Positions 44,139 to 52,728 of a stretch of 64,000 bases of DNA are shown piece after piece. The notes beneath the pieces were generated by a model. The model saw only the letters and a program-made list of their open reading frames with translations. It ran no database searches and was not told the DNA's origin. How positions within the stretch are numbered: position 1 is the stretch's first letter; each line of letters begins with the position of its first letter. The stretch is from Bacteroidota bacterium. Its GTDB lineage: Bacteria; Bacteroidota; Rhodothermia; Balneolales; HLUCCA01. The DNA lies in contig JAFIEZ010000010.1 of the NCBI GenBank assembly GCA_020832235.1, positions 62,001-126,000 on the forward strand. Reading direction: 5' to 3'. The position numbers were made by a program, and so were the translations under genes.

Positions 44139-45473
44139 TTAAAATTGGCTTTGAGGCTGAATAACGGCTGTTTCAGACGAAACTACGGTAATGGCAATGA
44201 GTGCAATCATGATGAAGAGGTTGATAAAGAGATTGATCATGTCAATAACGGAATTCATCTTGTAGGTTGTCTGAATTTCGTAATAGTCAGCCAGCTGTTG
44301 GGCGTTGTTTTTCAGATCTCCGGTTTCAGCTCCCAGACGAAAACGCGACAAGGCGGTTTTGGTGAACACCCCAGATGCTTCGAGCCCTTCCATGAGGCCC
44401 TTGCCTTCGTCGAGCATACCTCGAATAGCCTTTTCTTTGATCATTTTTTCCATGTAGGTATTTCGGCAGGCTTCCGAGGCGATTTTGATGACCTCAACAT
44501 TTTGGCCCGACCCGCTGTACAGGGTGTAGAAAACACGGGCAAAGATTTCAATACTGGTTTTGTGGAGGAGGTCGCCGATAACGGGTACTTTGATGATATA
44601 ACGGTCTAGAACCAATTTGCCTTTTTCGGTTCGTATAAAAGCGATAAATGCGCTGATGGGAATAACAAAAGCGGTTACAATGGGAAGCCAGTAGTCACGC
44701 AGAAAGTAACTAAAATTCATGGTCCACTCGGTCATAGGAGGGAGGTCGATCCCCATATCTACAAAGAGTTCTGCTGTAGCTGGAAAAATATATCCTACAT
44801 AAAACAGGATGACCAAAATAATAGCCAGAACGGTGATTGCGGGCATGAGCATTGCCCTTCGGAGGTTCTTTTTAAATGCAGCATCCCTTTCCAGGAATTT
44901 GGCCGTACTTTCAAAAACCAGCGCCATATTACCGGAAGTGGAGGCCACGCTAAGCATATAACAGGCGAATTTGCCGAAGATATCGATGTGTTTATTATAC
45001 ACCTCGCTTCCTTCTTTACCGTCTTTGAGGTCCTTTTGTATAGTCCTGATAACCTCTTTCATACGCTTGTTCTGCGTATCTTCAATCAAAAGGTTTAGAA
45101 TTTCATCGAAGGTGAGCTTTTGTTTGAGAAGATCGGCTGAGATACGGATGAAATTTACAACTTCATCGGAAGGTACTCCCCCTTTAAAACTGATAAGCTC
45201 TTTCTGTACAGACTTGACCTTGTAACCTAGCTTAGCAAGTGCGCGCTCGAGTTCTTCCTTGCTGTAAGCTTCCTGTTCGCCGCTGAGTACTTTGCCGTCT
45301 TTTTCTACTTTGTAGAGGAAGTTGTACTTCTGATCCAGAGACTTGAGCTTAACTCCTTTGCTCTTGATGAATCGATTGACCCGTTCTGTGGCAATTTTTT
45401 TCGTGTCCGCCTCAAACTCATTTTGGATGAGCTTGCCGTTGCTGGTAATTCCTTTGAGACGAAAAACGGGCAT
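44139..45473 (-). CDS. pilC: PilC/GspF-type inner-membrane platform protein
   Basis: 444 residues: an N-terminal soluble segment, then two T2SSF domains. TM helices are seen at about 208-235 (MLMPAITVLAIILVILFYVGYIFP), 262-280 (WLPIVTAFVIPISAFIAFI) and the C-terminus (LINLFINLFIMIALIAITVVSS). The family motif FARVFYTLYSGSGQ and FRLGAETGDL are visible. The platform couples PilB/PilT to pilin insertion. It starts 25 bases after the second pilin. Confidence 0.93.
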   Translation of the reverse strand: MPVFRLKGITSNGKLIQNEFEADTKKIATERVNRFIKSKGVKLKSLDQKYNFLYKVEKDGKVLSGEQEAYSKEELERALAKLGYKVKSVQKELISFKGGVPSDEVVNFIRISADLLKQKLTFDEILNLLIEDTQNKRMKEVIRTIQKDLKDGKEGSEVYNKHIDIFGKFACYMLSVASTSGNMALVFESTAKFLERDAAFKKNLRRAMLMPAITVLAIILVILFYVGYIFPATAELFVDMGIDLPPMTEWTMNFSYFLRDYWLPIVTAFVIPISAFIAFIRTEKGKLVLDRYIIKVPVIGDLLHKTSIEIFARVFYTLYSGSGQNVEVIKIASEACRNTYMEKMIKEKAIRGMLDEGKGLMEGLEASGVFTKTALSRFRLGAETGDLKNNAQQLADYYEIQTTYKMNSVIDMINLFINLFIMIALIAITVVSSETAVIQPQSQF

Positions 45474-45498
45474 TAGTAAAAGATGTTATCGCGAAAAG

Positions 45499-45876
45499 TT
45501 AATCGATGTCAGAAGTGACAGATGTGGGTGTTAGTGTAAATGTAATGGGAGGGGATTCAACCGTTGGAGTAGCAATTATCTTAAATTCTTGAGCATTTCC
45601 AGAGTCTATTTCAAGTACATATTTTCCGTCAGCTGTTGAGTCAGGCAAATTAATAGATTGCATTGTCAAACCAGAGAAACTGCCACCTCCTCCACCAAGT
45701 CCAGCAGGTCGGTTATAATGTGCAATTGAGTAGTTATGTGCAGTAAAAATTTGTTGTCTAATTGCATCTATATTACTAGTTACCCTTGTTGCTTGAAATG
45801 TATTGATTGCTACAATAGTAGCTATTGTAACAATAATAGATACAAGTACTATTAAGAGTAATTGTTGCTGACCCAT
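45499..45876 (-). CDS. Second short pilin-like protein, MGQQQLLL type
   Basis: 125 residues, paralogue of the upstream pilin (both start MGQQQLLL, contain VAINTF, RPAxLGGGGxSF and a short beta domain). N-terminal helix QQLLLIVLVSIIVTIATIVA starts right after Met-Gly, without the GFTLIE motif or Glu5. Its ATG is the 3' arm of a perfect palindrome (CCCATATATATATGGG, 45872-45887) and has no visible Shine-Dalgarno sequence, so its translation may be much lower than that of the first pilin. It probably forms a minor or alternative filament subunit. Confidence 0.72.
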   Translation of the reverse strand: MGQQQLLLIVLVSIIVTIATIVAINTFQATRVTSNIDAIRQQIFTAHNYSIAHYNRPAGLGGGGGSFSGLTMQSINLPDSTADGKYVLEIDSGNAQEFKIIATPTVESPPITFTLTPTSVTSDID

Positions 45877-45887
45877 ATATATATGGG
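45872..45887 (-). promoter_or_regulatory. Palindrome containing the start codon of the second pilin
   Basis: CCCATATATATATGGG is its own reverse complement and includes the ATG of the second pilin (45876-45874). In the mRNA the start codon can pair with the CAT before it. It shares two bases with the hairpin upstream. Confidence 0.6.
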
Positions 45888-45909
45888 CAGGTGCTTGAAA
45901 GCACCTGCC
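45886..45909 (-). repeat. 10-bp perfect hairpin between the two pilin genes
   Basis: GGCAGGTGCT (45886-45895) pairs with AGCACCTGCC (45900-45909) around a 4-base loop, with no T-run after it. It lies 11 bases after the first pilin stop. A hairpin in this position typically stabilises the upstream mRNA and sets a higher dose of the first product, as expected for a major pilin. Confidence 0.7.
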
Positions 45910-45920
45910 TGTACTAAATC

Positions 45921-46403
45921 TTAAGACCCAGCAGTAGTTAAATTAACACTTTGCCATTCGATATCGTTAGCAAGAATATCTGCCTCTAAAAATGGGCCTG
46001 AAATAGTGGTTGTAACTAAAGTAGCGTCGTTTTCGTCTACTGTAGTTGTTACTCCACTAGCCGGGTATGCTCTTACTGTGAAGCTAGTTGCGGTAGCTCC
46101 CGCTTGAATCACGTAGGCACCATTAGCATTAACAGCTGTTAGATTGTTAGTCCCTTGAGCGATGTTTCCTGAGAACGTAATATTTTGAAATGTAATACCC
46201 ACAAAACTATTGCCTCCACCGCCGAGCATTGCTGGACGAATATAGTAAGCTTGTGCAGAAGCAGCGATAGAAGCTACATCATTTCTAAGCGCATCCAGGT
46301 TTGCAGATTCTGCAGCACTTGAAAACGTATTAATTGCTACAACTGTAGCGATTCCGACAATAATGGTAACCAATATTACCAGTAAAAGTTGTTGTTGACC
46401 CAT
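45921..46403 (-). CDS. Probable major pilin, MGQQQLLL type
   Basis: 160 residues. The N-terminal helix (QQQLLLVILVTIIVGIATVVA) begins directly after Met-Gly. The helix continues (NTFSSAAESANLDALRNDVASIAASAQAYY) as in pilins and is followed by a Gly-rich turn (LGGGGNSFVG) and a small beta domain of low charge. There is no long prepilin leader and no Glu at position 5; cleavage after Gly2 is possible. It is the first gene of the operon and has a good ribosome site (GGAG, 7 bases before the ATG). First position and the hairpin behind it suggest this is the main subunit. Confidence 0.78.
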   Translation of the reverse strand: MGQQQLLLVILVTIIVGIATVVAINTFSSAAESANLDALRNDVASIAASAQAYYIRPAMLGGGGNSFVGITFQNITFSGNIAQGTNNLTAVNANGAYVIQAGATATSFTVRAYPASGVTTTVDENDATLVTTTISGPFLEADILANDIEWQSVNLTTAGS

Positions 46404-46410
46404 GATTGAT

Positions 46411-46414
46411 CTCC
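46411..46414 (-). promoter_or_regulatory. Shine-Dalgarno sequence of the first pilin gene
   Basis: GGAG on the minus strand, 7 bases before the ATG at 46403. It contrasts with the second pilin, which has none. Confidence 0.65.
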
Positions 46415-46487
46415 GTTATTTTTTCTTTAGTTGTGTTTAGTTATCTAAATCATTCGTTAAAAACACGTCATATGTTGTCAACAAAGA

Positions 46488-46501
46488 TCATAAATCGTTT
46501 A
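46488..46501 (+). repeat. 14-bp direct repeat, copy 1
   Basis: TCATAAATCGTTTA, identical to 46763-46776. On the minus strand (the pilus reading direction) it reads TAAACGATTTATGA and lies about 85 bases before the pilin ATG, a likely place for a regulator site. Confidence 0.55.
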
Positions 46502-46762
46502 CTCAGGGAACATACTTGTAGACACTACACCGATCCTCAGGTACAGACTTCACTGAATCTTTGCTCTAACATGCAACATGTCAAAAATGGCAATGTACAC
46601 CAATTAACATATAATACGATGCACGCACCATAAAGCAAATAACATTTTTGCTTCCTAACAATAGAGTGTTTCGACACCAATTTGTTACATGAAAAATTAT
46701 AAAATCTTTATAAATCCCTAGCTTTTCACTCCATGAAAATACACATTAGGGTTTTATTTATT

Positions 46763-46776
46763 TCATAAATCGTTTA
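46763..46776 (+). repeat. 14-bp direct repeat, copy 2
   Basis: Exact copy of 46488-46501, 275 bases away in the same intergenic region, 47 bases past the hisA stop. Confidence 0.55.
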
Positions 46777-46822
46777 ATAACATGAACTTATGATGGGTAG
46801 GACTCTATCCGATCCTATAATA

Positions 46823-47551
46823 TCATTTTTGTCTCAAATGATATGCTTTCATCACATCCAGCGACAAATACCCCTCCAGATAGGCTCTTCCTACCACAAC
46901 CGCGTGCACGTTCAGCGCGTTTAGCTGCACGAGGTCCTCTTCTCCGGCCACCCCGCCCGATGCAATAAACCGCAGCGTCGGGAACCCATCCATGAGTCGA
47001 CTATACAAGCCAACATTACTTCCCGAGAGCATGCCGTCACGCGAAATGTCGGTACAGAGTACCTCCTGCAAGCCCTCCGCTACCATACGATCCAGATACG
47101 CCTCCACCGGCTCGTCCATGGTTTCCAACCAGCCGGCATAGGCCATCTTCCCGTCTTTGAGATCCATGCCTAAAATACACCGTTCGCCTCCCCAGGTCTC
47201 CAGCGCCCGAAGCCAGTCCGGCTCGTTTTTAACCGCCATCGATGAGCATACAACTTTGCTCAGTCCAGCCTCGAAGAGCTCACGAACATGGTCGTATACC
47301 CGGATTCCACCACCGGTCTGCACGGTGAGGCCCGTTTCGTCGATGATGCGCTGAATATGAGGAAGGTTCTCGAACCTACCCGATTTCGCACCGTCCAGGT
47401 CCACCACATGGATGTGCTCAAAGCCGGCATCCGCAAACTTCTGCGCAATCACAACCGGATTGTCTTCATACACGGTAACCTTGGCGTAATCGCCTTTCTG
47501 CAGGCGGACAACTTTTCCATCGAGGAGGTCTAAAGCGGGAATTACATTCAT
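46823..47551 (-). CDS. hisA: ProFAR isomerase HisA
   Basis: Amadori isomerisation step of histidine synthesis. 242 residues, (beta/alpha)8 barrel with two phosphate sites: catalytic Asp8 in VIPALDLLDGKVVRL, HVVDLDGAKSG, and a second half with catalytic Asp in LCTDISRDGMLSG, then FIASGGVAGEEDL. It is the last his gene here; hisF and hisIE, which normally follow, are absent from the window. It starts 35 bases after hisH. Confidence 0.97.
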   Translation of the reverse strand: MNVIPALDLLDGKVVRLQKGDYAKVTVYEDNPVVIAQKFADAGFEHIHVVDLDGAKSGRFENLPHIQRIIDETGLTVQTGGGIRVYDHVRELFEAGLSKVVCSSMAVKNEPDWLRALETWGGERCILGMDLKDGKMAYAGWLETMDEPVEAYLDRMVAEGLQEVLCTDISRDGMLSGSNVGLYSRLMDGFPTLRFIASGGVAGEEDLVQLNALNVHAVVVGRAYLEGYLSLDVMKAYHLRQK

Positions 47552-47586
47552 GTGCGGCGTGTCTTGGTTTCAGTAAAGGGTAGTCG

Positions 47587-48189
47587 TTACAAAGCTGTAC
47601 TATGCACTAAGCTCAGGAAGTTTCGCAGGAGGTGCTCTCCATTCGGGCCCGACTTCTCGGGATGAAACTGCGCCCCCATGAAATTCCCACGCGCCGCAAC
47701 GGCCGTAAATGGAAGCTGATAGTCACAGGAGGCCACCGTGTCAGCGGTGACAGGCGCGTAGTAGCTGTGCACGTAATACATTTGCTGTTCGGGTTGGAGT
47801 CCGGAGAGCAGGGGATGGTCTTTTATGGATGCAAACGCATTCCAGCCCAGATGCGGAACTTTGCCCAGCGTCTCGTCGAAGCGAAGTAGCCGACCCGGAA
47901 GCACACCCAGTCCGTTGGTGTTGCCTTCCTCCGAGCTTTCGTAGAGCAGCTGCATCCCAAGGCATATACCCAGAACGGGTTTGGTGGTCTGCTGTAGCCA
48001 TGCTACCAGGTCACGCTCAGCGAGTGCCTGCATCGCGGCCTCTGCATGACCAACCCCCGGAAATATGACGGCATCGGCCTGATCGAGTACGTTTTTATCG
48101 TAGGTGACCTGAAACGTAGCCCCAATACGCAGCAGCGCGTTGGAGACCGACATCAGGTTTCCGGCTTTGTAGTCAATTATGGCAATCAT
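47587..48189 (-). CDS. hisH: Imidazole glycerol-phosphate synthase, glutaminase subunit HisH
   Basis: Class I glutamine amidotransferase that feeds ammonia to HisF. 200 residues: DYKAGNLMSV start, FPGVGHAEAAM oxyanion region, nucleophile Cys in GICLGMQLLYESS, HLGWN motif, and the His-Glu pair GAQFHPEKSGPNG. The partner synthase HisF is not in the window, so it must be encoded elsewhere. Gap of 170 bases from hisB. Confidence 0.96.
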   Translation of the reverse strand: MIAIIDYKAGNLMSVSNALLRIGATFQVTYDKNVLDQADAVIFPGVGHAEAAMQALAERDLVAWLQQTTKPVLGICLGMQLLYESSEEGNTNGLGVLPGRLLRFDETLGKVPHLGWNAFASIKDHPLLSGLQPEQQMYYVHSYYAPVTADTVASCDYQLPFTAVAARGNFMGAQFHPEKSGPNGEHLLRNFLSLVHSTAL

Positions 48190-48359
48190 GTGCTGGATGT
48201 AGATTTGGTTAATATCATTGGCGGCTCGGACTCTGCAATAATCGTATATACTTGCCGATGAATCGGTATGCTAAAGCAGATGTGAGTATTTACGATACAG
48301 GTGTCACTGTTTAGGCCATTTGACGTGATCTGATTCTGCTCGATTTACACAGCAACGCA

Positions 48360-49253
48360 TCAAAGTGCTCCTTTGCTACTGGGAATTCCGTTCGGATCTT
48401 TCGGATTCCCGGCTACGGCTTGTTTGAGCGTACGCGCGAATCCTTTAAAGCAGGCCTCGATATTATGATGGTCGTTCTCGCCTTCGAATTGAATGTTGAG
48501 CGTGGCCTTGAGTCCCATAGCGAGGGAATAAAAGAAGTGTTTGGTCATTTCGGTGGGGAAATCGCCTACTTTTTCACGGGTGAAATTCCCTTCGAATACC
48601 AGATACGGTCTGCCGGAAAGGTCCAGCGCTACGGTGGCGCGGGCCTCATCCATCGGCAATACAAATCCGTACCGCTCAATGCCGCGTTTGTCGCCGAGGG
48701 CTTCAAGCAGGGTCTCGCCCAAAGTGATGCCCACATCTTCAATGGTGTGATGTTCGTCGATGTGGAGGTCGCCTTTGCAGTACACTTCCATATCTATAAA
48801 ACCATGACGGGCAATCTGCTCGAGCATGTGATCGAAAAAGGGGATGCCGGTTTCGATGGTATTTTTGCCCGATCCGTCTAGGTCGACCTTCACAAAAATA
48901 TCGGTTTCGTTGGTTTTGCGACGTTTTTCGGCGACCCGGCGCTGATCCAGCAGGTACAGCTGCATACCCATCCAATCGGGACTGCTAAACGGAAACTCCC
49001 CGTCGAAATCGGCTATGACCAGCTCACGGTGCTGTGCGTCTACGATGACATCGGCTCCGGCTGTGCCGAAATCCGCCAATTCAATGCCTTCCTGACGAAG
49101 CAGGGCCAGTTCGTCGGCTTCGAGTGTGGCCGCATCGGTCCCGATACGGTGTTCTTTGCTGGTGAGGGTGAAGAGAGCCCGCAGGGTGCCGGGACGAAAA
49201 GTTAACGTGTCGTCGTCGCCGCGCAGGGCCGGAGGCGTTATCCAGATATTCAT
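48360..49253 (-). CDS. hisB: Imidazoleglycerol-phosphate dehydratase HisB with a degenerate N-terminal extension
   Basis: 297 residues. Residues about 110-297 are a complete [33 protein letters not shown], metal site [10 protein letters not shown] (166-175), DISGRP-like [11 protein letters not shown], second metal site [14 protein letters not shown], and the C-terminal PSSKGAL. Residues 1-109 align by eye with the histidinol-phosphatase half of bifunctional HisB ([13 protein letters not shown] against the E. coli LAFEPGVIPELL region). They are some 55 residues shorter and lack the catalytic DxDGT motif and the zinc cysteines. So the phosphatase half seems dead or changed. Overlaps hisC by 4 bases. 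Confidence 0.93.
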   Translation of the reverse strand: MNIWITPPALRGDDDTLTFRPGTLRALFTLTSKEHRIGTDAATLEADELALLRQEGIELADFGTAGADVIVDAQHRELVIADFDGEFPFSSPDWMGMQLYLLDQRRVAEKRRKTNETDIFVKVDLDGSGKNTIETGIPFFDHMLEQIARHGFIDMEVYCKGDLHIDEHHTIEDVGITLGETLLEALGDKRGIERYGFVLPMDEARATVALDLSGRPYLVFEGNFTREKVGDFPTEMTKHFFYSLAMGLKATLNIQFEGENDHHNIEACFKGFARTLKQAVAGNPKDPNGIPSSKGAL

Positions 49254-50302
49254 GATAGTTTTTCGGTTAACATGGTGAGCATGGCGTCGTTTTCTTCGGC
49301 CGTGCCAATCGTAATGCGGATGGTGCTGTCGCAGTGAATCTGGTCGCCGCGATAACGGATGACCACGCCGGCGTCGGCCATTTCTTTGTATATACGCAGG
49401 GCATCGGGCACTTCAATCAGCAGGAAGTTGGCGTCGGAGGGGTGAATCACACCAACAGCAGGAATCTCGCGGAGTTTTTCGGCTACTCGTACGCGCTCGG
49501 CGTTGAGTGTGGCCACATGGCGTTGCATTTCGTCGATGTGGTCCATGGCTTTGAGTGCCACCTCAGTAGTGAGCTTATTGATATTGTAAGGCGCCTTCAC
49601 ACGCATCATATAGTCGATGATTTCGGCGGATGCAAGGGCGAGACCCAGCCGGATTCCCGCCAGTCCGAACGATTTCGACAAGGTTTGCAGCACAATCAGG
49701 TTTTCGAAAGCATCCAGTTCTGAGGCAAAACTGGCTTCGTCACTGAAATCGATATAGGCTTCATCCACAACCACAATCCCGTTGAAATCCAGCAGCATGC
49801 GGCGGATGTCCTGCCGGTGCAGCACGTTTCCGGTCGGATTGTTCGGTGAGCACAGGAAAATCACTTTCGTGGTGGGACGAACCGCGGCCAGGATGTCATC
49901 CACCCTCAGCTGAAAATCACGACTCAATGGCACTGCGTGTACATCTACGTCGTTGATGGCGGCGCTCACTTTGTACATACCATAGGTTGGAGGGGTGATG
50001 AGGATGCTGTCTTCGCCGGGTCGACAAAAAATGCGGAGCACCAGATCGATAGCCTCGTCGCTTCCCACCCCGCAGAACACGTTCTCGGGTTGAATCCCGC
50101 GAAATGCGGCATAACGCGCGCGGAAAGCCTCCTGATGCGGATCAGGATAGCGGTTGAGTTCGCGTGGATCGGCGGGTACCGAGCCGATGGCGTTCTCGTT
50201 GGCATCCAAAAGAATGCCCTGATCGTAGTCGTCGCGTGCGCACCGGTAGGGGGTGAGCAGTCGGATGTTGGTTCGAACCAGGCTGTGTACGTCGAATTTC
50301 AA
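49250..50302 (-). CDS. hisC: Histidinol-phosphate aminotransferase HisC
   Basis: PLP-dependent fold-type I aminotransferase. 350 residues: LDANENAIG substrate region, [23 protein letters not shown], and the PLP lysine in [17 protein letters not shown]-terminal Arg in [12 protein letters not shown] that binds the substrate phosphate/carboxylate. Lies 123 bases after hisD and overlaps hisB by 4 bases. Confidence 0.97.
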   Translation of the reverse strand: MKFDVHSLVRTNIRLLTPYRCARDDYDQGILLDANENAIGSVPADPRELNRYPDPHQEAFRARYAAFRGIQPENVFCGVGSDEAIDLVLRIFCRPGEDSILITPPTYGMYKVSAAINDVDVHAVPLSRDFQLRVDDILAAVRPTTKVIFLCSPNNPTGNVLHRQDIRRMLLDFNGIVVVDEAYIDFSDEASFASELDAFENLIVLQTLSKSFGLAGIRLGLALASAEIIDYMMRVKAPYNINKLTTEVALKAMDHIDEMQRHVATLNAERVRVAEKLREIPAVGVIHPSDANFLLIEVPDALRIYKEMADAGVVIRYRGDQIHCDSTIRITIGTAEENDAMLTMLTEKLS

Positions 50303-50425
50303 GGGAGTGCGCGTTGGTGGTTAATAATTAGTGTGGTGTATGTGTAGTTGAGCGTCGGCGGGTGGTTTGTTTTTGGCAGCGGCTGGTTTGGCCTAAGCTC
50401 TATTTCCGCCTAAACCCGGAATCTT

Positions 50426-51721
50426 TCATGAGGATTTCAAAGCTTTGAGTCGGATACTCACGGCACGTTCGTGCGCGGCAAGTCCTTCGGTTCGGGCCAT
50501 AATCTCTACGGCAGGACCAACATTTCGTAGTCCGTCGGGTGTCAGAGTCTGCACCGTCATTTGACGCAGGTACGAGTCAATCGAAACGCCGCTGTACATG
50601 CGGGCATAGCCGTATGTGGGCAGGGTGTGATTGGTTCCTGATGCATAATCGCCCACCGACTCGGGGGTCCATGGTCCGACGAATACGCTTCCGGCAGTCT
50701 GAATGTGTGCAACCAGATCGGTGGCATCAGTGGTGTTGATGATCAGGTGTTCAGGCGCGTAAGCATTGGTAAAATCCAGTGCTTCCTGCCTGCTGGCGGT
50801 ATGCAGAATATAGCTGTTATCCAATGCTTTCGCTGCAATGTCGCCACGGGGCAGGGCTTTGCATTGGGCGGTCAGTTCGGCCTGCAATGCATCGGTATTA
50901 AAGCCCGGCAGCGTGACCAGTACCACCTGGGAGTCGACTCCGTGCTCGGCCTGGGACAACAAGTCCGCAGCCACAAAGGCGGGATTTGCCTGTTCGTCGG
51001 CAATCACGAGAACCTCCGACGGACCGGCAGGCATGTCGATGCTAATCATCGCTTCGCTGTTTTGAAGCAGCATTTTGGCAGCGGTAACATACTGATTGCC
51101 CGGACCCAGAATTTTGTCCACTTTGGGTACGGTCTGTGTTCCATATGCCAGCGCTGCAACAGCTTGTGCGCCTCCGGCAAGTAATACCTGTTTAACGCCG
51201 CACAGCGCGGCAGTAAACTCTACTTCCGGAGCGAGGCTTCCGTCAGCACGCGGAGGCGTAGCAATGATAACCTGTTCGCATCCGGCAAGATGGGCTGGAA
51301 TCGCCAGCATCAGTACAGACGAGGGGAGAACCGCCGTGCCGCCCGGAACGTAGAGTCCAACCCGTGGAATAGCCCGTGGATACCGGCTGCACACCACACC
51401 AGGCATGGTTTCAACGGTGACTTCCTGAGGCCGTTGGGCCCGGTGGAACATATAGATATTGTTGAAGGCCGTCTCGAAGGCATCGCGCACCTCCTGCGAA
51501 AGGGGGATGTCGTCTTTGTCGCGAACGGTAAGCATGGGCGTGTCGAGGGTGGCTTTGTCAAACCTGGAGGTGAGCTCAAGCAACGCCCGGTCTCCATTAT
51601 TCCGCACCTGATTGATAATATCCTGTACGGTGCCGAACAAAGCCGTATAGTCGATGCGAGGACGCAATAATAATGTATGGCGTTCCTCCTGCGAAAGTTG
51701 ATTGAAGTCGAATACCCGCAT
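50426..51721 (-). CDS. hisD: Histidinol dehydrogenase HisD
   Basis: NAD- and zinc-dependent oxidation of histidinol to histidine, the last two steps. 431 residues. VPGGTAVLPSSVLMLAIPA, DMPAGPSEVLVIADE and LSQAEHGVDSQVVLVT (zinc/catalytic motif) are visible, with NAYAPEHL and GDYASGTNHTLPT near the C-terminus. Begins 2 bases after the hisG stop. Confidence 0.97.
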   Translation of the reverse strand: MRVFDFNQLSQEERHTLLLRPRIDYTALFGTVQDIINQVRNNGDRALLELTSRFDKATLDTPMLTVRDKDDIPLSQEVRDAFETAFNNIYMFHRAQRPQEVTVETMPGVVCSRYPRAIPRVGLYVPGGTAVLPSSVLMLAIPAHLAGCEQVIIATPPRADGSLAPEVEFTAALCGVKQVLLAGGAQAVAALAYGTQTVPKVDKILGPGNQYVTAAKMLLQNSEAMISIDMPAGPSEVLVIADEQANPAFVAADLLSQAEHGVDSQVVLVTLPGFNTDALQAELTAQCKALPRGDIAAKALDNSYILHTASRQEALDFTNAYAPEHLIINTTDATDLVAHIQTAGSVFVGPWTPESVGDYASGTNHTLPTYGYARMYSGVSIDSYLRQMTVQTLTPDGLRNVGPAVEIMARTEGLAAHERAVSIRLKALKSS

Positions 51722-51723
51722 GG

Positions 51724-52593
51724 TTACATGATCATGTTTTCAATGGGAAGAATCACGATTCCGGTCGCTCCCGCGGCCTTCAGCTTCTCGGTGATGGTCC
51801 AAAATTCGTTGATGGGTACAACGGAGTGGATGGCCACCATGTCGGGATCGGCAAGAGGGAGCACGGTCGGACTTTTCAGCGCAGAGATAATACGCAGAAT
51901 TTCATCCTGAGAGGCTTTAGGAGCGTTCATCATGATATAACGAGAGCGCTGAGCCAGCTGACATCCGCCGATTCTCAGCAGAAACTTGTCAATAAGCTCC
52001 TGTTTTTCGGCAGAGATGGGTTTGTTTGTCTGAATGAGCTGACTCTCGGAGGTGAAAATGACATCCGTTTCTACCAGTCCATTTTGTCGGAGGGTACCAC
52101 CGGTTGATACCAGGTCGCACACGGCATCGGCTACACCTAATCGAGGCGCGATTTCCACCGCACCCGAAATTTCCACTGTTTTTACATCCATCCCGTTTTC
52201 ACGGAAGTATTTTTGTGTGAGGAAGGGATAACTGGTGGCGATGCGTTTTCCGTTAAGGTCTTTAGCGCTTTTGTAGGTACCATTTTTAGGTACGGCTACG
52301 GAAAGACGGCACTTCCCGAATCCCAGATTACGGATAACCGTTACATCGGCGTTTTTCTCGGCCGTGACATTGGCGCCCACGAAACCGATATCACAAACCC
52401 CATCCTGAACGTACTCAGGAATATCGTCGTCTCGAATGAGCAGCAGTTCAATATCGAAGTTTTGTATGGGCACAATCATGTGACCTTTGTAGCTGTCGAA
52501 TTTCATGCCTGCCTGTTTGAGCAGACCAATACTTTCTTCGGTCAGTCGACCGCTTTTCTGAAGGGCAATACGTAATGTTGAGCTAGGTTCCAC
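51724..52593 (-). CDS. hisG: ATP phosphoribosyltransferase HisG, long form
   Basis: First, committed step of histidine synthesis. 289 residues, i.e. the long HisG form with a C-terminal ACT-like domain (about 215-289) that binds histidine for feedback; no HisZ needed. Motifs: RIALQKSGRLTEESIGLL start, DIGFVGANV, RIATSYPFLTQKYF, and the PRPP loop DLVSTGGTLRQNGL. First structural gene behind the histidine leader peptide and attenuator. Confidence 0.97.
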   Translation of the reverse strand: MEPSSTLRIALQKSGRLTEESIGLLKQAGMKFDSYKGHMIVPIQNFDIELLLIRDDDIPEYVQDGVCDIGFVGANVTAEKNADVTVIRNLGFGKCRLSVAVPKNGTYKSAKDLNGKRIATSYPFLTQKYFRENGMDVKTVEISGAVEIAPRLGVADAVCDLVSTGGTLRQNGLVETDVIFTSESQLIQTNKPISAEKQELIDKFLLRIGGCQLAQRSRYIMMNAPKASQDEILRIISALKSPTVLPLADPDMVAIHSVVPINEFWTITEKLKAAGATGIVILPIENMIM

Positions 52594-52617
52594 AATAATA
52601 ATTGGTTATAGATGAGT

Positions 52618-52728
52618 AAGAAAAAGATTTCCCCACGAAGGGAGATTGTCGAAAGGGGGCCGTATCAGATGGGGAGAACGCAAAATTATGCGTGAAGGTG
52701 CCCGGCAAATTGATGCACCGATACGGCC
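52618..52728 (-). promoter_or_regulatory. Attenuator region of the his operon
   Basis: On the minus strand GGCCGTATC (complement of 52720-52728, inside the leader peptide) can pair with GATACGGCC (complement of 52658-52666), a 9-bp stem that would act as antiterminator. TCCCCA (complement of 52670-52675) can pair with TGGGGA (complement of 52630-52635), followed by AAATCTTTTTCTT, a terminator-like end. The alternating pairings and the His-rich leader fit ribosome-mediated attenuation. The terminator stem is only 6 bp with a large loop, so the exact fold is uncertain. Confidence 0.65.

Larger units (their letters stand above)
46404..46822. other. AT-rich regulatory region between hisA and the pilus operon
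   Basis: 419 bases, strongly AT-rich, no convincing gene. Contains the probable pilus-operon promoter and two copies of TCATAAATCGTTTA (46488-46501 and 46763-46776), and a weak stem TAGGA/TCCTA after hisA without a U-run. No clear terminator for the his operon was found. Confidence 0.6.

Noticed and set aside
29303-46626. TAATACGATGCAC found both before the orphan secreted gene and in the pilus intergenic region
   Set aside because: A shared 13-mer is expected by chance several times in a 64-kb window, and the strand relation to genes differs between the two sites.
46406-46633. 75-codon plus-strand frame in the pilus promoter region
   Set aside because: Overlaps the probable promoter and ribosome site of the first pilin; no signal, motif or ribosome site of its own.
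48190-48359. 170-base gap between hisB and hisH, checked for a lost hisF or small gene
   Set aside because: No HisF motif or coding frame seen; only a 4-bp stem.
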